Origin: Bacteroidota bacterium
GTDB lineage: Bacteria > Bacteroidota > Bacteroidia > Chitinophagales > Saprospiraceae
Assembly (NCBI GenBank): GCA_030147525.1
Contig: JASBVF010000055.1
Location: forward strand, 124,001 to 188,000
Direction: 5' to 3'
DNA: 64,000 nt
Position 1 is the first letter of the stretch. Each line of letters starts with the position of its first letter. Positions 33,637 through 41,963 of this stretch are shown here, one piece after another. The notes beneath the pieces are model-generated. The model saw only the letters and a program-made list of their open reading frames with translations, ran no database searches and had not been told where the DNA came from. The position numbers and the translations under genes are program-made.

Positions 33637-33915
33637 TCAGTGCTGCGTATCTAAACGCTGGAGGATTCTTTCCTCCAATTCTTCGGATGGCTGTTCGAGT
33701 TCAGGCGAAACAGGTGCTTTTTCCCTCGACTTGAACCAGCGCTCGATAAGCTTACTCTGCTCCTCGTAGCGGCGGCAGGCTTCACACATTTTCGTGTGGA
33801 AGTGCAACTGTATTTTTTCCAAAAGGGAAAGCTCGCCGGAGTGTTTCTTTTCCATCAGCCCGGTGGCAGCCTTGCACGGCAACATCAATTTTTGCATCAT
33901 TTTCATACCCTTCAT
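33637..33915 (-). CDS. Anti-sigma factor, zinc-finger (ZAS) type
   Basis: 92 residues. LLEKIQLHFHTKMCEACRRY contains the HxxxCxxC zinc motif of zf-HC2 anti-sigma factors, with LPCKAATGLM upstream, and an acidic C-terminal tail with no membrane helix, so it is soluble. It lies 36 bases after the ECF sigma gene on the same strand and presumably holds that sigma inactive until a redox or zinc signal releases it. Confidence 0.82.
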   Translation of the reverse strand: MKGMKMMQKLMLPCKAATGLMEKKHSGELSLLEKIQLHFHTKMCEACRRYEEQSKLIERWFKSREKAPVSPELEQPSEELEERILQRLDTQH

Positions 33916-33951
33916 TATTTACCCGTTACCGGGATTATAGGCTTGCAGGCT

Positions 33952-34524
33952 TCACTGCCGGGGAACAAACCAATATTTTTCGAGGCAATCCCTCAATTGC
34001 AGCTTTGCCCTGTGAATAATTTGCCAGTAATTGGTGGTAGTAATGCCCAGTTCCTGACAAATCTTTTTGCCTTTTTTTTCATCGAGAAATTTGAGTCTGA
34101 TGCAGGCATTCATCATGGCAGGAAGGTGTTCAATGCAGTCGTCGAAGATTTTGTTGAAGGCAGGCAGGTCGGTGAGGTTCCCGGTCTCGCTTTGCCAGGC
34201 ATGGGGCATGGCGCTTTTTCCCCATCGGCCATCTGATGAAAAGAAGGAGGCGATTTCATCGGAGGGCAGAGTGGTGGTGATGTTTTGGCGGATGGATTTG
34301 CGGTAGTGCTCTGCGATTTTATTTTTCAGAATACCGGTGAGCCAGGTTTTGGGCTGGCTGTCTCTTTTAAATCCGGACATGCTTTCGGCAGCTGCGAGGA
34401 AAGTCTCCTGTACGAGATCTTCCGATAGCTCCTTGTCAGAGGTATTGCGATATGCCCAGGCATACAGGTCTTTGGTGTAAAGCCTTACCCACTCGGTCAG
34501 TTCTGTCTTGTTGTTGTTTTCCAT
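33952..34524 (-). CDS. ECF sigma factor (TIGR02943-like)
   Basis: 190 residues. Region 2 has DLYAWAYRNTSDKELSEDLVQETFLAA and WLTGILKNKIAEHYRK; region 4 has LPAMMNACIRLKFLDEKKGKKICQELGITTTNYWQIIHRAKLQL. The unusually long linker (FFSSDGRWGKSAMPHAWQSE...) matches the Bacteroidota TIGR02943 group. It is the first gene of a sigma/anti-sigma pair; its targets may be nearby redox genes. Confidence 0.9.
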   Translation of the reverse strand: MENNNKTELTEWVRLYTKDLYAWAYRNTSDKELSEDLVQETFLAAAESMSGFKRDSQPKTWLTGILKNKIAEHYRKSIRQNITTTLPSDEIASFFSSDGRWGKSAMPHAWQSETGNLTDLPAFNKIFDDCIEHLPAMMNACIRLKFLDEKKGKKICQELGITTTNYWQIIHRAKLQLRDCLEKYWFVPRQ

Positions 34525-34635
34525 TCAATTGCAGTGTGGATCCCTTTACATAGCTTAAGGTAAAAGTAACAATCAAGAAAGGAAAGGCAATCCTGAACGT
34601 ACTAAAATTGAACAAAAAACAGGCGAAAGTTAAGT

Positions 34636-34651
34636 TGTCTGTAAACAGACA
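34636..34651. promoter_or_regulatory. TGTC-N8-GACA palindrome, candidate Crp/Fnr operator
   Basis: TGTCTGTAAACAGACA is a perfect inverted repeat around AA. It lies 112 bases upstream of the ECF sigma start (minus strand). It shares the TGTC...GACA ends with the sites at 34920 and 45774. Confidence 0.5.
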
Positions 34652-34919
34652 TTTTGCGAAGTGTAATCAACAGTTGCGGCGTTGCCCGGATGAAGCCAAA
34701 TCGTACTAAAATAAAACTGACGGTACCGAACCAGGTTTTCGATCGCCTCTGCTCTCGCTTTATTCCGGTGAAACCTTTGCACAACAAATTCAACATGAAG
34801 GCAATAACCAAGTCGTTAAGGCAGCCATTGTGAGGTGCGTTTATTTTTTGGAAAATATGAAGGAAGCGAACAAAGAAGGGGGAGGGGTTACTGCCGGTGG
34901 TGGATGAGTTTCACTCTAA

Positions 34920-34935
34920 TGTCCGGAACGGGACA
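34920..34935. promoter_or_regulatory. TGTC-N8-GACA palindrome before AhpC-like gene
   Basis: TGTCCGGAACGGGACA has 5-base arms and the same 16-base length as the site at 34636. It lies 85 bases upstream of the ATG at 35020, a usual activator distance. Confidence 0.5.
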
Positions 34936-35019
34936 CAATTAGCTCAAGGTGAAAAAGTCCCGGCACAACCAACCGCATTGGTTGCTGTTGTTCTTTTTTT
35001 TTAAACTAATACCACTAAC

Positions 35020-35622
35020 ATGAAATTACCATTTTTGACAACCCTGCCACTGTTACTGGCTGCCACGACCTCCATCGCACAACTTCCCGAAAAAGCAGAG
35101 GACATTTCCCCACTGCTCACCGGCGAAGTATTTCCCGACACGCAGCTGAAAGACGCAGATGGCAGTTCGGTTTCTTTGCACGATATATTGAAAGAAAAGC
35201 CCACTGTGCTGGTTTTCTACCGGGGTGGTTGGTGCCCTTATTGCAATACCCACCTCTCCGCACTGGGAAAAAATGAAGCGGAAATCCTTGCACTGGGCTA
35301 TCAGGTCGTCGCCATTAGCCCGGATGCAGCGAAGGGCTTGCAGGAAACCGTTGCAAAGGACGAAATCAACTACCGCCTGCTTTCCGATGCATCAGGCGAC
35401 CTCGCACGGGCAGTGGGTATAGCCTTTCAAGCCCCCGAAAAGTACGGACAACACCTGCTCGAAAGCTCGGATGGAAAAAATACCGGATTCCTGCCCGTTC
35501 CTTCTGTTTTTGTGCTGGGCACGGACGGCAGCATTTTGTTTGAATACATCAACCCGGATTACAAAAAGCGGCTGGACGGTGATTTGTTGCTGGCGGCTTT
35601 GAAGGTGTTGAAAGCTGGCTGA
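35020..35622 (+). CDS. Exported peroxiredoxin-like (AhpC/TSA) protein
   Basis: 200 residues. Signal peptide (ends TTSIAQ), then a thioredoxin-fold core: LKEKPTVLVFYRGGWCPYCNTHL, with WCPYC instead of the PxxxTxxC peroxidase motif, and VPSVFVLGTDGSI. The RGGWCPYC form marks the peroxiredoxin-like group, often periplasmic, with likely thiol-based peroxide or disulphide reduction. A strong terminator follows at 35630. Confidence 0.87.
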   Translation: MKLPFLTTLPLLLAATTSIAQLPEKAEDISPLLTGEVFPDTQLKDADGSSVSLHDILKEKPTVLVFYRGGWCPYCNTHLSALGKNEAEILALGYQVVAISPDAAKGLQETVAKDEINYRLLSDASGDLARAVGIAFQAPEKYGQHLLESSDGKNTGFLPVPSVFVLGTDGSILFEYINPDYKKRLDGDLLLAALKVLKAG

Positions 35623-35629
35623 GTCATCA

Positions 35630-35666
35630 GGAAGTAGCTGGCAAAACCAGTCAGCTGCTTCCTTTT
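35630..35666 (+). terminator. Terminator after AhpC-like gene
   Basis: GGAAGTAGCTG pairs with CAGCTGCTTCC (one G-T wobble), followed by TTTT. Confidence 0.75.
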
Positions 35667-35679
35667 CGGTTAAGCCTGC

Positions 35680-36315
35680 TCATTTCCCAGGTTTTTTGAC
35701 ATATTTCAAATAGGGTTTGATTTCGTCATATCCATCCGGATATTTTTCATTCAAGATATCGGCGGCCAATTTCGGATCAATGATTACTTTGTCATTTTGT
35801 TTCCAGTTGGCTGGGGTTAAGACCTGGTATTTTTCATTCAGTTGAAGGGCGTCTATCACGCGAAGAATCTCATCGAAATTTCTGCCAACAGCTATGGGAT
35901 AAGTCAGCGTGAGCCGGATTTTTTTATCAGGGCCAATGATGAAAACAGCCCTGATAGTGAAATTTTCATCTGAATCGCGGTGAATCATTCCGTACAACTC
36001 CACTATTTCCCTTTTGTCATCGGCGATGATAGGAAAATCCACCTTACCCTGAATAATGTCCTCGATATCCTTTATCCATTCCAAATGTGTATCAATGTCA
36101 TCTACACTCACAGCAATGGCCTTTACATTCCTTTTGGCAAATTCTTCTTTTAAATTAGCGACGACTCCCAGTTCCGTTGTACACACAGGCGTGTAGTCTT
36201 CAGGGTGTGACAAAAGCAGCCCCCAACTATCTCCCAGCCAATCGTAAAAATTTAAAGTGCCGGACGTAGTTTCAGCGGTGAAATTCGGCGCAATATTGCC
36301 CAGGCTTAATTTCAT
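35680..36315 (-). CDS. 1-Cys peroxiredoxin (Prx6 type)
   Basis: 211 residues. DYTPVCTTELG holds the peroxidatic Cys in PxxxTxxC; the C-terminal extension (LTPANWKQNDKVIIDPKLA) is the Prx6 hallmark. No second conserved resolving Cys is seen. It removes hydrogen peroxide and organic hydroperoxides in the cytoplasm. It is divergent from the sigma-54 activator, sharing an 81-base intergenic space. Confidence 0.95.
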   Translation of the reverse strand: MKLSLGNIAPNFTAETTSGTLNFYDWLGDSWGLLLSHPEDYTPVCTTELGVVANLKEEFAKRNVKAIAVSVDDIDTHLEWIKDIEDIIQGKVDFPIIADDKREIVELYGMIHRDSDENFTIRAVFIIGPDKKIRLTLTYPIAVGRNFDEILRVIDALQLNEKYQVLTPANWKQNDKVIIDPKLAADILNEKYPDGYDEIKPYLKYVKKPGK

Positions 36316-36396
36316 AAATAGGTGAAGGGTTGACCAATGGATTTGAGCACGACAATGATAGTGAAATAATCGTAGTTTTAGAACTAAACTGAAAGC

Positions 36397-38328
36397 ATGT
36401 CAGAATTTACAAAAAAGCAATGGAATGCCGGGTGGTCTGAGATGGCCTTAAATCAATCAGTTTATCCGGTAATTTGGGTCAAGGAGGACGGGCGCATCGT
36501 AAAATTTAACCAGTCTCTGATTGAAAAAACAGGCTACACTTCGGACGAACTGGAAACGCTGGTACTTTTCGACCTCGATGAGTCATTGACCAAAAAAAGC
36601 TGGAAAAACATCTGGGAAAAAACAAGGGAGGAACACGCCGGTTTTGCCGATTCGCAACTGACCACAAAAGCTGGTAAAATACTGCCGGTGGAGATGAATT
36701 TTACCCTTGTAAAATCAACCCAGCCTCCGTTGTGTTGCATTTTCATTAATGACATTTCCCAAAGGAAAGAACTGGCCCTGAAGCTAAAAGAAGCCAACTT
36801 TCTTCTTGAGAGGATCGTGGACGAACGGGCGGAAGGCTCAAAAATGACTTATAATGCCCTGAAAGCCCACGAGGAAGCCATTGAGCAATTGAGCAAACTC
36901 CAGCGCAGTACGAGGCTGATCCTGGATTCTGTTGGCGAAGGAATTTATGGGCTTGATATCAATGGCCACACCACTTTTGTCAACCCGGCTGCCCGCCGCA
37001 TGGTAGGCTACGAACTGGAAGAACTCGTCGGGAAACTAAACCACGACATCATTCATCATACCCATCCTGACGGCAGCCATTACGAAGGAAAAGATTGCCC
37101 GATATATGCCGCTTTTAAAGATGGCGAAATCCATGAGGTGTGCGATGAGGTGTTTTGGAGAAAAGACGGAACAAGTTTTCCGGTGGAGTATGTCAGTACA
37201 CCCATCAAAGACAGCGAAGGCAACCTGGCCGGGGCAGTCGTGGTATTCAAAGATATTACCCGGCGGAAAGAAGATGAAAAGGCCCTGCTGAAAGCTAACG
37301 AAGATTTGGCAAAAGCACTGGAAGAAGTCAGTATTTTGAAAAACCAGTTGGAACAGGAAAATCAGTACCTGCAACAGGAAATCAAGGTGACACACAATTT
37401 TACTGAAATCATCAGCGAAAGCAAAAAGTTCAAGACTGTTTTGAGGCAAATAGAACAAGTCGCTCCGACGGATGCCTCTGTGTTGATCCTCGGAGAATCG
37501 GGTACCGGCAAGGAATTGATTGCCCGGGCCGTCCATAATCTGAGCAACCGGCAGAACAGACCCCTGGTGAAAGTAAACTGTGCAGCACTGCCGGCCAACC
37601 TGATCGAGAGTGAGCTCTTCGGACACGAACGGGGAGCATTCACAGGAGCCTTGACTAAAAAAACCGGCCGCTTCGAACTGGCTGACGGAGGTACGATCTT
37701 TCTGGATGAAGTGGGTGAAATGCCTCTCGAACTACAACCGAAGCTGCTGCGGGTATTGCAGGAAGGCGAATTTGAAAGACTCGGAAATGCCAGAACCACA
37801 AAGGTCAATGTCAGGGTAATAGCAGCTACCAACAGAGACCTTCAAAAAGAAGTGGACAATGGCAATTTCAGAGAAGACCTTTTCTACCGGCTGAATGTAT
37901 TTCCATTGCATGTGCCGCCATTGCGGGATCGAGCGGAAGATATTCCACTGCTTGTCAGGCATTTTCTAATGAAATACGGTAAAAAATTCGGTAAAACGGT
38001 GGATACCGTGTCCCAAAAAGTAATGTATGATTTGATTAAATACCCATGGCCCGGCAATGTCAGGGAGCTCGAAAATGTAATTGAAAGGGCTCTGATTATC
38101 AGTCCGGGCAAGCAGCTGAACATCGGCAACTCTCTGCCCAGATTGTCAGGGCCTGCCGGCAAGAAAAGAATTGAAACACTGGAAGAAAACGAAAGAAACC
38201 ACATCCTCAAAGCGCTTGAATTTACTAATTGGAGAATCAGCGGGGACAAAGGCGCCGCCAGGCTGCTCGACATAAAAAGAACTACCCTGGAGGCAAGAAT
38301 GAAAAAGCTGGGAATCGAGCGCCCCTGA
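36397..38328 (+). CDS. Sigma-54-dependent activator, PAS-PAS-AAA-HTH
   Basis: 643 residues. Two PAS-type sensors (about 16-130, with a cysteine pair at CCIF; and about 168-290, containing [18 protein letters not shown]) are followed by a coiled coil (about 295-335), the AAA+ domain (about 340-575; Walker A GESGTGKE at 366, GAFTGA loop at 413, Walker B GTIFLDE at 432, [10 protein letters not shown] at 551) and a Fis-type helix-turn-helix (about 596-640). It opens sigma-54 promoters by ATP hydrolysis. The PAS cysteines and histidines suggest redox or electrophile sensing. Its binding sites and target promoter appear to lie immediately downstream (38333-38459). Confidence 0.93.
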   Translation: MSEFTKKQWNAGWSEMALNQSVYPVIWVKEDGRIVKFNQSLIEKTGYTSDELETLVLFDLDESLTKKSWKNIWEKTREEHAGFADSQLTTKAGKILPVEMNFTLVKSTQPPLCCIFINDISQRKELALKLKEANFLLERIVDERAEGSKMTYNALKAHEEAIEQLSKLQRSTRLILDSVGEGIYGLDINGHTTFVNPAARRMVGYELEELVGKLNHDIIHHTHPDGSHYEGKDCPIYAAFKDGEIHEVCDEVFWRKDGTSFPVEYVSTPIKDSEGNLAGAVVVFKDITRRKEDEKALLKANEDLAKALEEVSILKNQLEQENQYLQQEIKVTHNFTEIISESKKFKTVLRQIEQVAPTDASVLILGESGTGKELIARAVHNLSNRQNRPLVKVNCAALPANLIESELFGHERGAFTGALTKKTGRFELADGGTIFLDEVGEMPLELQPKLLRVLQEGEFERLGNARTTKVNVRVIAATNRDLQKEVDNGNFREDLFYRLNVFPLHVPPLRDRAEDIPLLVRHFLMKYGKKFGKTVDTVSQKVMYDLIKYPWPGNVRELENVIERALIISPGKQLNIGNSLPRLSGPAGKKRIETLEENERNHILKALEFTNWRISGDKGAARLLDIKRTTLEARMKKLGIERP

Positions 38329-38332
38329 GCAT

Positions 38333-38367
38333 TGCCAATATATTGGCATTTCGCCAAAATGTTGGCA
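38333..38367. promoter_or_regulatory. Paired palindromic enhancer (UAS) for the sigma-54 activator
   Basis: TGCCAATATATTGGCA (38333-38348) is a perfect 16-base palindrome. CGCCAAAATGTTGGCA (38352-38367) is a second copy with shared core GCCAA-N4-TTGGC. Centres are 19 bases apart, about two helical turns, and about 100-120 bases upstream of the -12 element at 38458. This is the standard distance for enhancers of such activators; the first site begins five bases after the activator stop. Confidence 0.7.
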
Positions 38368-38444
38368 AAAACAATTTCCGTTTAATAAAAGTGGTCTATT
38401 TGTAAGTAAGTGATATGCAGCGAGTTATGTGCTAAAAATGCGAT

Positions 38445-38459
38445 TGGCACGCCGCTTGC
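38445..38459 (+). promoter_or_regulatory. Sigma-54 promoter (-24/-12)
   Basis: TGGCACGCCGCTTGC has the full TGGCACG (-24) and TTGC (-12) blocks, with GG and GC exactly ten bases apart. Transcription should start near 38471, about 37 bases before the ATG at 38508. One of the clearest regulatory sites in the window. Confidence 0.85.
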
Positions 38460-38507
38460 CTAACCTGGTAGTAACAAAATCATTTTTTACACTAATTTTT
38501 TACTGCC

Positions 38508-39047
38508 ATGAAAACTTTAAGAGCCCTTTCAAAAGGGCAGACCAGCGAAAAAACGAAATACATTTTCGGAGCTATTCGCCGAAAAATCGGATGGGTTCCC
38601 AACATTTATGCAGCCATGGGAAATTCCTCCCAGCTACTCAGCGGCTTTCTTTCGCTGAACGAAACACTCAACAAAGGCATCTTTTGGGCAAAAGAGCGTG
38701 AGGCTATTGCTTTGGCAGTATCCCAGGTAAATGGCTGTCAGTACTGTCTTTCGGCCCATACCGAACAGGCAATACTGGCCGGCTTTACTGAAGCGGAAAC
38801 AATCGAACTGAGAAAAGGCGCCATCAACGATAAAAAGTTGAGGCCTCTGACCAGACTCGCTATGGAACTGACTGAAAAACAGGGAATAGCTTCTCCTGAA
38901 ACGATCAAACGGTTTTATGCCGCCGGTTACGACGAGACGGCCCTGGCCGAACTGATTGGCCTGATTGGGTTGCGCACGATTTCCAACTACATTTTCAACC
39001 ACGGCGATTTCGATATTGACTTTCCAAAAGCACCATCTATCGAGTGA
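38508..39047 (+). CDS. Carboxymuconolactone decarboxylase / AhpD-type peroxidase-related protein
   Basis: 179 residues. The CQYCLSAH motif gives CxxC plus His, the AhpD proton-relay site, preceded by REAIALAVSQVNG. The N-terminus (RKIGWVPNIYAAMG) matches the uncharacterised-peroxidase-related group. It reduces hydroperoxides or recycles oxidised thiol carriers. It is the predicted direct target of the sigma-54 promoter at 38445, placing it under the PAS activator upstream. A hairpin at 39151 follows. Confidence 0.92.
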   Translation: MKTLRALSKGQTSEKTKYIFGAIRRKIGWVPNIYAAMGNSSQLLSGFLSLNETLNKGIFWAKEREAIALAVSQVNGCQYCLSAHTEQAILAGFTEAETIELRKGAINDKKLRPLTRLAMELTEKQGIASPETIKRFYAAGYDETALAELIGLIGLRTISNYIFNHGDFDIDFPKAPSIE

Positions 39048-39150
39048 TTAGTGGTGGCTGCCCGAAAACAGCCCTCGCTTCCTTTCACCTGAATTCAACT
39101 TAAATACTTAACAGGGTACAACCCGGCGTAATGGCTTCAGTGACCAACTG

Positions 39151-39180
39151 TTGTCTTGGCAGCGCTTTGCCCGAAGACAA
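39151..39180. other. Hairpin between AhpD-like and isochorismatase genes
   Basis: TTGTCTT (39151-39157) pairs with AAGACAA (39174-39180), and inside it GGCA pairs with TGCC. No strong T-run follows, so it may be an attenuator or stability element. TTGGCAGCGCTTTGC (39156-39170) is also near-sigma-54 but its spacing is one base short. Confidence 0.5.
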
Positions 39181-39226
39181 TTACACCGGGGGGACTCTCA
39201 TTTTTTTATCCATTAAATATTTGATC

Positions 39227-39970
39227 ATGAAATTCTTTAAAATTTTCATCCTCCTGCTTCTCAACAACTTTTTTGTGCAAAATATACTCGCACAATTGCC
39301 CGACCCTGGCTTCAAGATTGACAACCGTACAGCCATCGTCATTACCGACCCTCAAAACGATTTTCTCAGTTCATCCGGCGTGGCATGGGGAGCCGTCGGT
39401 CAGAGCGTGGAATCCAACAACACCATTGCCAACCTGGAAACTTTGTTCAAACTGGCTGAGGAAGTTGGAATACCTGTTTTCGTATCGCCTCACTATTACT
39501 ACGAACACGACCACCGTTGGCAGTTTGAGGGCACACTCGAAGTTTTGATGCACAACATCAAAATGTTTGACCGTGGCGACCAGCTTTCCCTGGATGGCTT
39601 CAAAGGATCGGGCGCAGATTTTCTGGAGCCCTACAAAAAGTACATCGAAAAGAAAAACGTGACCGTAGTAGGCCCTCACAAGGTCTTTGGTCCGGAGCAG
39701 AACGACCTCAGCCTGCAATTGCGCAAGCAAAAGGTGGATAAAGTGATTCTGGCAGGCATGTCCGGAAACCTCTGTGTGGAGGCACACATGCGGGAACTGA
39801 TTGAAGATGGTTTTGAAGTGGCAGTGGTTGGCGATGCTACTGCATCTGCCATCCTTCCCGGCCTCGATGGAAACCAGGCGGCGCAAACCAATTTCAGGAT
39901 GATTGCGAGCCATGTTTTCACGACCCGTGAGGTGGCCGGAGAAATGAAAGCCTATAAGGCAAAAAAATAA
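39227..39970 (+). CDS. Exported isochorismatase-family cysteine hydrolase
   Basis: 247 residues from ATG 39227, where a signal peptide starts (MKFFKIFILLLLNNFF...LAQ). The fold motifs are RTAIVITDPQNDF (catalytic Asp), a Lys in the GPHKVFGP region, and LAGMSGNLCVEAH with the nucleophile Cys. Family members hydrolyse amides or vinyl ethers. A signal peptide is uncommon in this family, and the substrate may be an extracytoplasmic amide. Confidence 0.88.
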   Translation: MKFFKIFILLLLNNFFVQNILAQLPDPGFKIDNRTAIVITDPQNDFLSSSGVAWGAVGQSVESNNTIANLETLFKLAEEVGIPVFVSPHYYYEHDHRWQFEGTLEVLMHNIKMFDRGDQLSLDGFKGSGADFLEPYKKYIEKKNVTVVGPHKVFGPEQNDLSLQLRKQKVDKVILAGMSGNLCVEAHMRELIEDGFEVAVVGDATASAILPGLDGNQAAQTNFRMIASHVFTTREVAGEMKAYKAKK

Positions 39971-40012
39971 GGACGCTCGTGTAAGTATATCACCCGAAAT
40001 GAGCCCCCGGGA

Positions 40013-40053
40013 GTTGGTGGGGTTGATGAAAAACATCATCAACCCTCGCCAAC
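40013..40053. repeat. Inverted GTTGGTGGGGTTGATG / CATCAACCCTCGCCAAC
   Basis: Arms at 40013-40028 and 40037-40053 pair almost fully around AAAAACAT. It is followed by more CAACCCTCATC-type octads. It lies between the isochorismatase and NTF2-like genes. Confidence 0.75.
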
Positions 40054-40100
40054 CCTCATCAGACGCTATTTACCCTAGTCAACTTTTATAAAATAACATC

Positions 40101-40511
40101 ATGGAAAAAAAATTCCCGCTTCCGCCTTTCACGGAAGCAACAGCAAAGCAGAAAATACAGGCCGCCGAAGATGCCTGGAATACCAAAAATCCTGTGAAGG
40201 TCGCCCAGGCCTATACCGAAGATTCCGAATGGCGCAACCGGACCAGGTTCCTCAAGGGAAGGGCAGAAATCATTGCTTTTCTGACTGAAAAATGGAGCAA
40301 AGAACTCGATTATAAATTGAGAAAATGCTACTGGGCACATACAGACAACAGGATTGCCGTAAGGTTCGAATATGAATGGCGTGACAAAACGGGCCAATGG
40401 TTCCGGGCATATGGAAACGAGAATTGGGAATTTGACGAAAACGGCTTGATGAAAAGAAGGTTTGCCAGCATCAACGACCTCCCGATTGAAGCAGTGGAAA
40501 GAAGGCTGTGA
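40101..40511 (+). CDS. NTF2-like protein (DUF1348 type)
   Basis: 136 residues. [43 protein letters not shown] and [26 protein letters not shown] match the SnoaL/NTF2-like DUF1348 family, complete in length. The cone-shaped pocket may bind a small hydrophobic molecule; no catalytic pair is certain. It starts the likely operon 40101-43482. Confidence 0.88.
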   Translation: MEKKFPLPPFTEATAKQKIQAAEDAWNTKNPVKVAQAYTEDSEWRNRTRFLKGRAEIIAFLTEKWSKELDYKLRKCYWAHTDNRIAVRFEYEWRDKTGQWFRAYGNENWEFDENGLMKRRFASINDLPIEAVERRL

Positions 40512-40593
40512 CCACTTCAAACATATACTTAATCAATATTTTCTAACTAAATCACATACCGGAAACCCGGTGTGTAATTCTAAATCATTTAAA

Positions 40594-40959
40594 ATGAGCA
40601 AGACAGCAATTGTAGTTTTATCAGAGCCCAACGCAGGTTCGGAAGAAGCACTCGGAAGAGTATTCAATGCTTTGGCAGCAGCGTACGATTTCAAATCGGC
40701 GGGAGAGGAAACAAAAATCCTCTTTCAGGGGGCAGGCACCCGCTGGCCCGAACAACTGCAAAAGGAAGACCACCCTGCCAACAAATTGTACAAAGCGGTT
40801 GAGGATGCCATCGAAGGTATCTCTTGCGGATGTGCGGATGTATTCGGTGCTGACCAGTCGGGGCTTGATTTGATTACGGATAATCCTGTTCCGGGCACGA
40901 CGGGTCTTCCCAGCTTTGTACGCCTGCAAAGGGACGGATATTCCATCATCACTTTTTAA
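40594..40959 (+). CDS. DsrE-like protein
   Basis: 121 residues from ATG 40594. AIVVLSEPNAGSEEALGRVFNAL and ILFQGAGTRWPEQL look like a DsrE/YchN fold; the pair CGC at about residue 80 (ISCGCADVFGA) is at the position of the family's reactive cysteine. These proteins often trap sulphur or act beside thiol redox enzymes. It sits 82 bases after the NTF2-like gene, with a hairpin in the spacer (40556-40575). Confidence 0.75.
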   Translation: MSKTAIVVLSEPNAGSEEALGRVFNALAAAYDFKSAGEETKILFQGAGTRWPEQLQKEDHPANKLYKAVEDAIEGISCGCADVFGADQSGLDLITDNPVPGTTGLPSFVRLQRDGYSIITF

Positions 40960-40979
40960 AGCGTTTTAAAAAAAAAAAC

Positions 40980-41021
40980 GGTGGCTGTGCTAAAGTGAAT
41001 AATTTCATTGGTACAGCTACC
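40980..41021. other. Inverted repeat before the FMN split-barrel gene
   Basis: GGTGGCTGT (40980-40988) pairs with ACAGCTACC (41013-41021) with one mismatch, across a 24-base loop. An A11 tract (40968-40978) is directly upstream. It could be an operator or leader hairpin; its right end is 22 bases before the ATG. Confidence 0.45.
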
Positions 41022-41042
41022 AATTTTAGAAATCGGAAAATT

Positions 41043-41960
41043 ATGGATTCCATTTATCACGAAGGCGAGCAAAAAGTCCAGGAAATCATTGGTGAGATAA
41101 ACGTTGCGAATGCCAATGGCCGGGTTATAGCCGGTAAAATCATTAAAGGCGCATTCAATTTTATCAATGCACAACAGATGGTGATCGTTAGCTCTACCGG
41201 CGAAAACGACAGGGTTTGGGCTTCTCTCTTAATGGGGAAAAGCGGATTCATGACCGTGGTGGACGAAAAAAATGTATTGCTGGACTACTCTCTTTTGCAG
41301 AGTACCAAACGGGATATTTTTTTTCGAAACATAAACACACATCATAAAATCGGGATGCTTTTTATTGAGCTTTTGACCCGCAGGCGCTATCGTTTGAACG
41401 GTAAAGTTACTGTCACCGGTGCAGGTTTGAATATCGAAGTCATAGAAGCCTATCCGAATTGTCCGAAATACATCCAGCGAAGGAAAATCTCATTTTCAAA
41501 AACAGATGGTATGAATGAAGCTCAGCAGCACGAGGGAACAATCCTTGGCCACCGTGAAAAAGAATTTATCAAAAATGCCGACACGCTTTTTGTCGGTAGT
41601 TCGGGAATCAGCAAAAACATGGATGCCTCGCATCGCGGAGGAGCAAAAGGCTTTGTGGAAATACTGGAAAACGGGGTGCTGAAGATTCCTGATTATCAGG
41701 GCAACAGCATGTATAATACGTTGGGCAATTTCGTGCTGAACCCCCATGCAGGCGTCCTGTTTATTGATTTTCAACAAGGCACAAGCTTGCAGTTGAGCGG
41801 TACAGCGAGTTTACTTTTTGACCAGTCCTCGGAAGAGGATTTGCAAAAAACTACTGGCACAGGAAGGTATTGGTTGTTTGAAACCGAAAAATGGATATTG
41901 ACGGAACAACATCACCGGGCTGATTGGGAATTTATCGATTTTTCACCTTTTAATCCTTAG
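41043..41960 (+). CDS. Pyridoxamine 5'-phosphate oxidase-like FMN split-barrel protein
   Basis: 305 residues from ATG 41043. GEQKVQEIIGE, MVIVSSTGENDRVWASLLMGKSGFM and HHKIGMLFIELLTRRRYRLNGKV are split-barrel flavin-binding segments, and a second similar half follows (FIKNADTLFVGSSG, MYNTLGNFVLNPHAGVLFIDF), so it has two half-barrels. It lies three bases before the ferredoxin reductase. Homologues exist where the two are fused into one protein, so it probably receives or passes electrons in that pair. Confidence 0.85.
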   Translation: MDSIYHEGEQKVQEIIGEINVANANGRVIAGKIIKGAFNFINAQQMVIVSSTGENDRVWASLLMGKSGFMTVVDEKNVLLDYSLLQSTKRDIFFRNINTHHKIGMLFIELLTRRRYRLNGKVTVTGAGLNIEVIEAYPNCPKYIQRRKISFSKTDGMNEAQQHEGTILGHREKEFIKNADTLFVGSSGISKNMDASHRGGAKGFVEILENGVLKIPDYQGNSMYNTLGNFVLNPHAGVLFIDFQQGTSLQLSGTASLLFDQSSEEDLQKTTGTGRYWLFETEKWILTEQHHRADWEFIDFSPFNP

Positions 41961-41963
41961 ACC

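Larger units (their letters stand above)
34525..35019. other. Divergent intergenic region between ECF sigma and AhpC-like genes
   Basis: No gene is called. It holds the two palindromes at 34636 and 34920, an inverted ACCAA/TTGGT near 34972, and AACCTTTG near 34770 (near -7 box) followed by a 12-codon frame. A 69-codon minus frame (34602-34811) has no protein-like features. Confidence 0.5.

Noticed and set aside
34602-34811. Minus-strand frame of 69 codons between ECF sigma and AhpC-like genes
   Set aside because: Covers palindromes and has no protein-like features; fits regulatory DNA better.
39156-39170. Second sigma-54-like site (TTGGCAGCGCTTTGC) before isochorismatase
   Set aside because: GG and GC are one base too close, and the sequence is better explained as part of the hairpin at 39151-39180.
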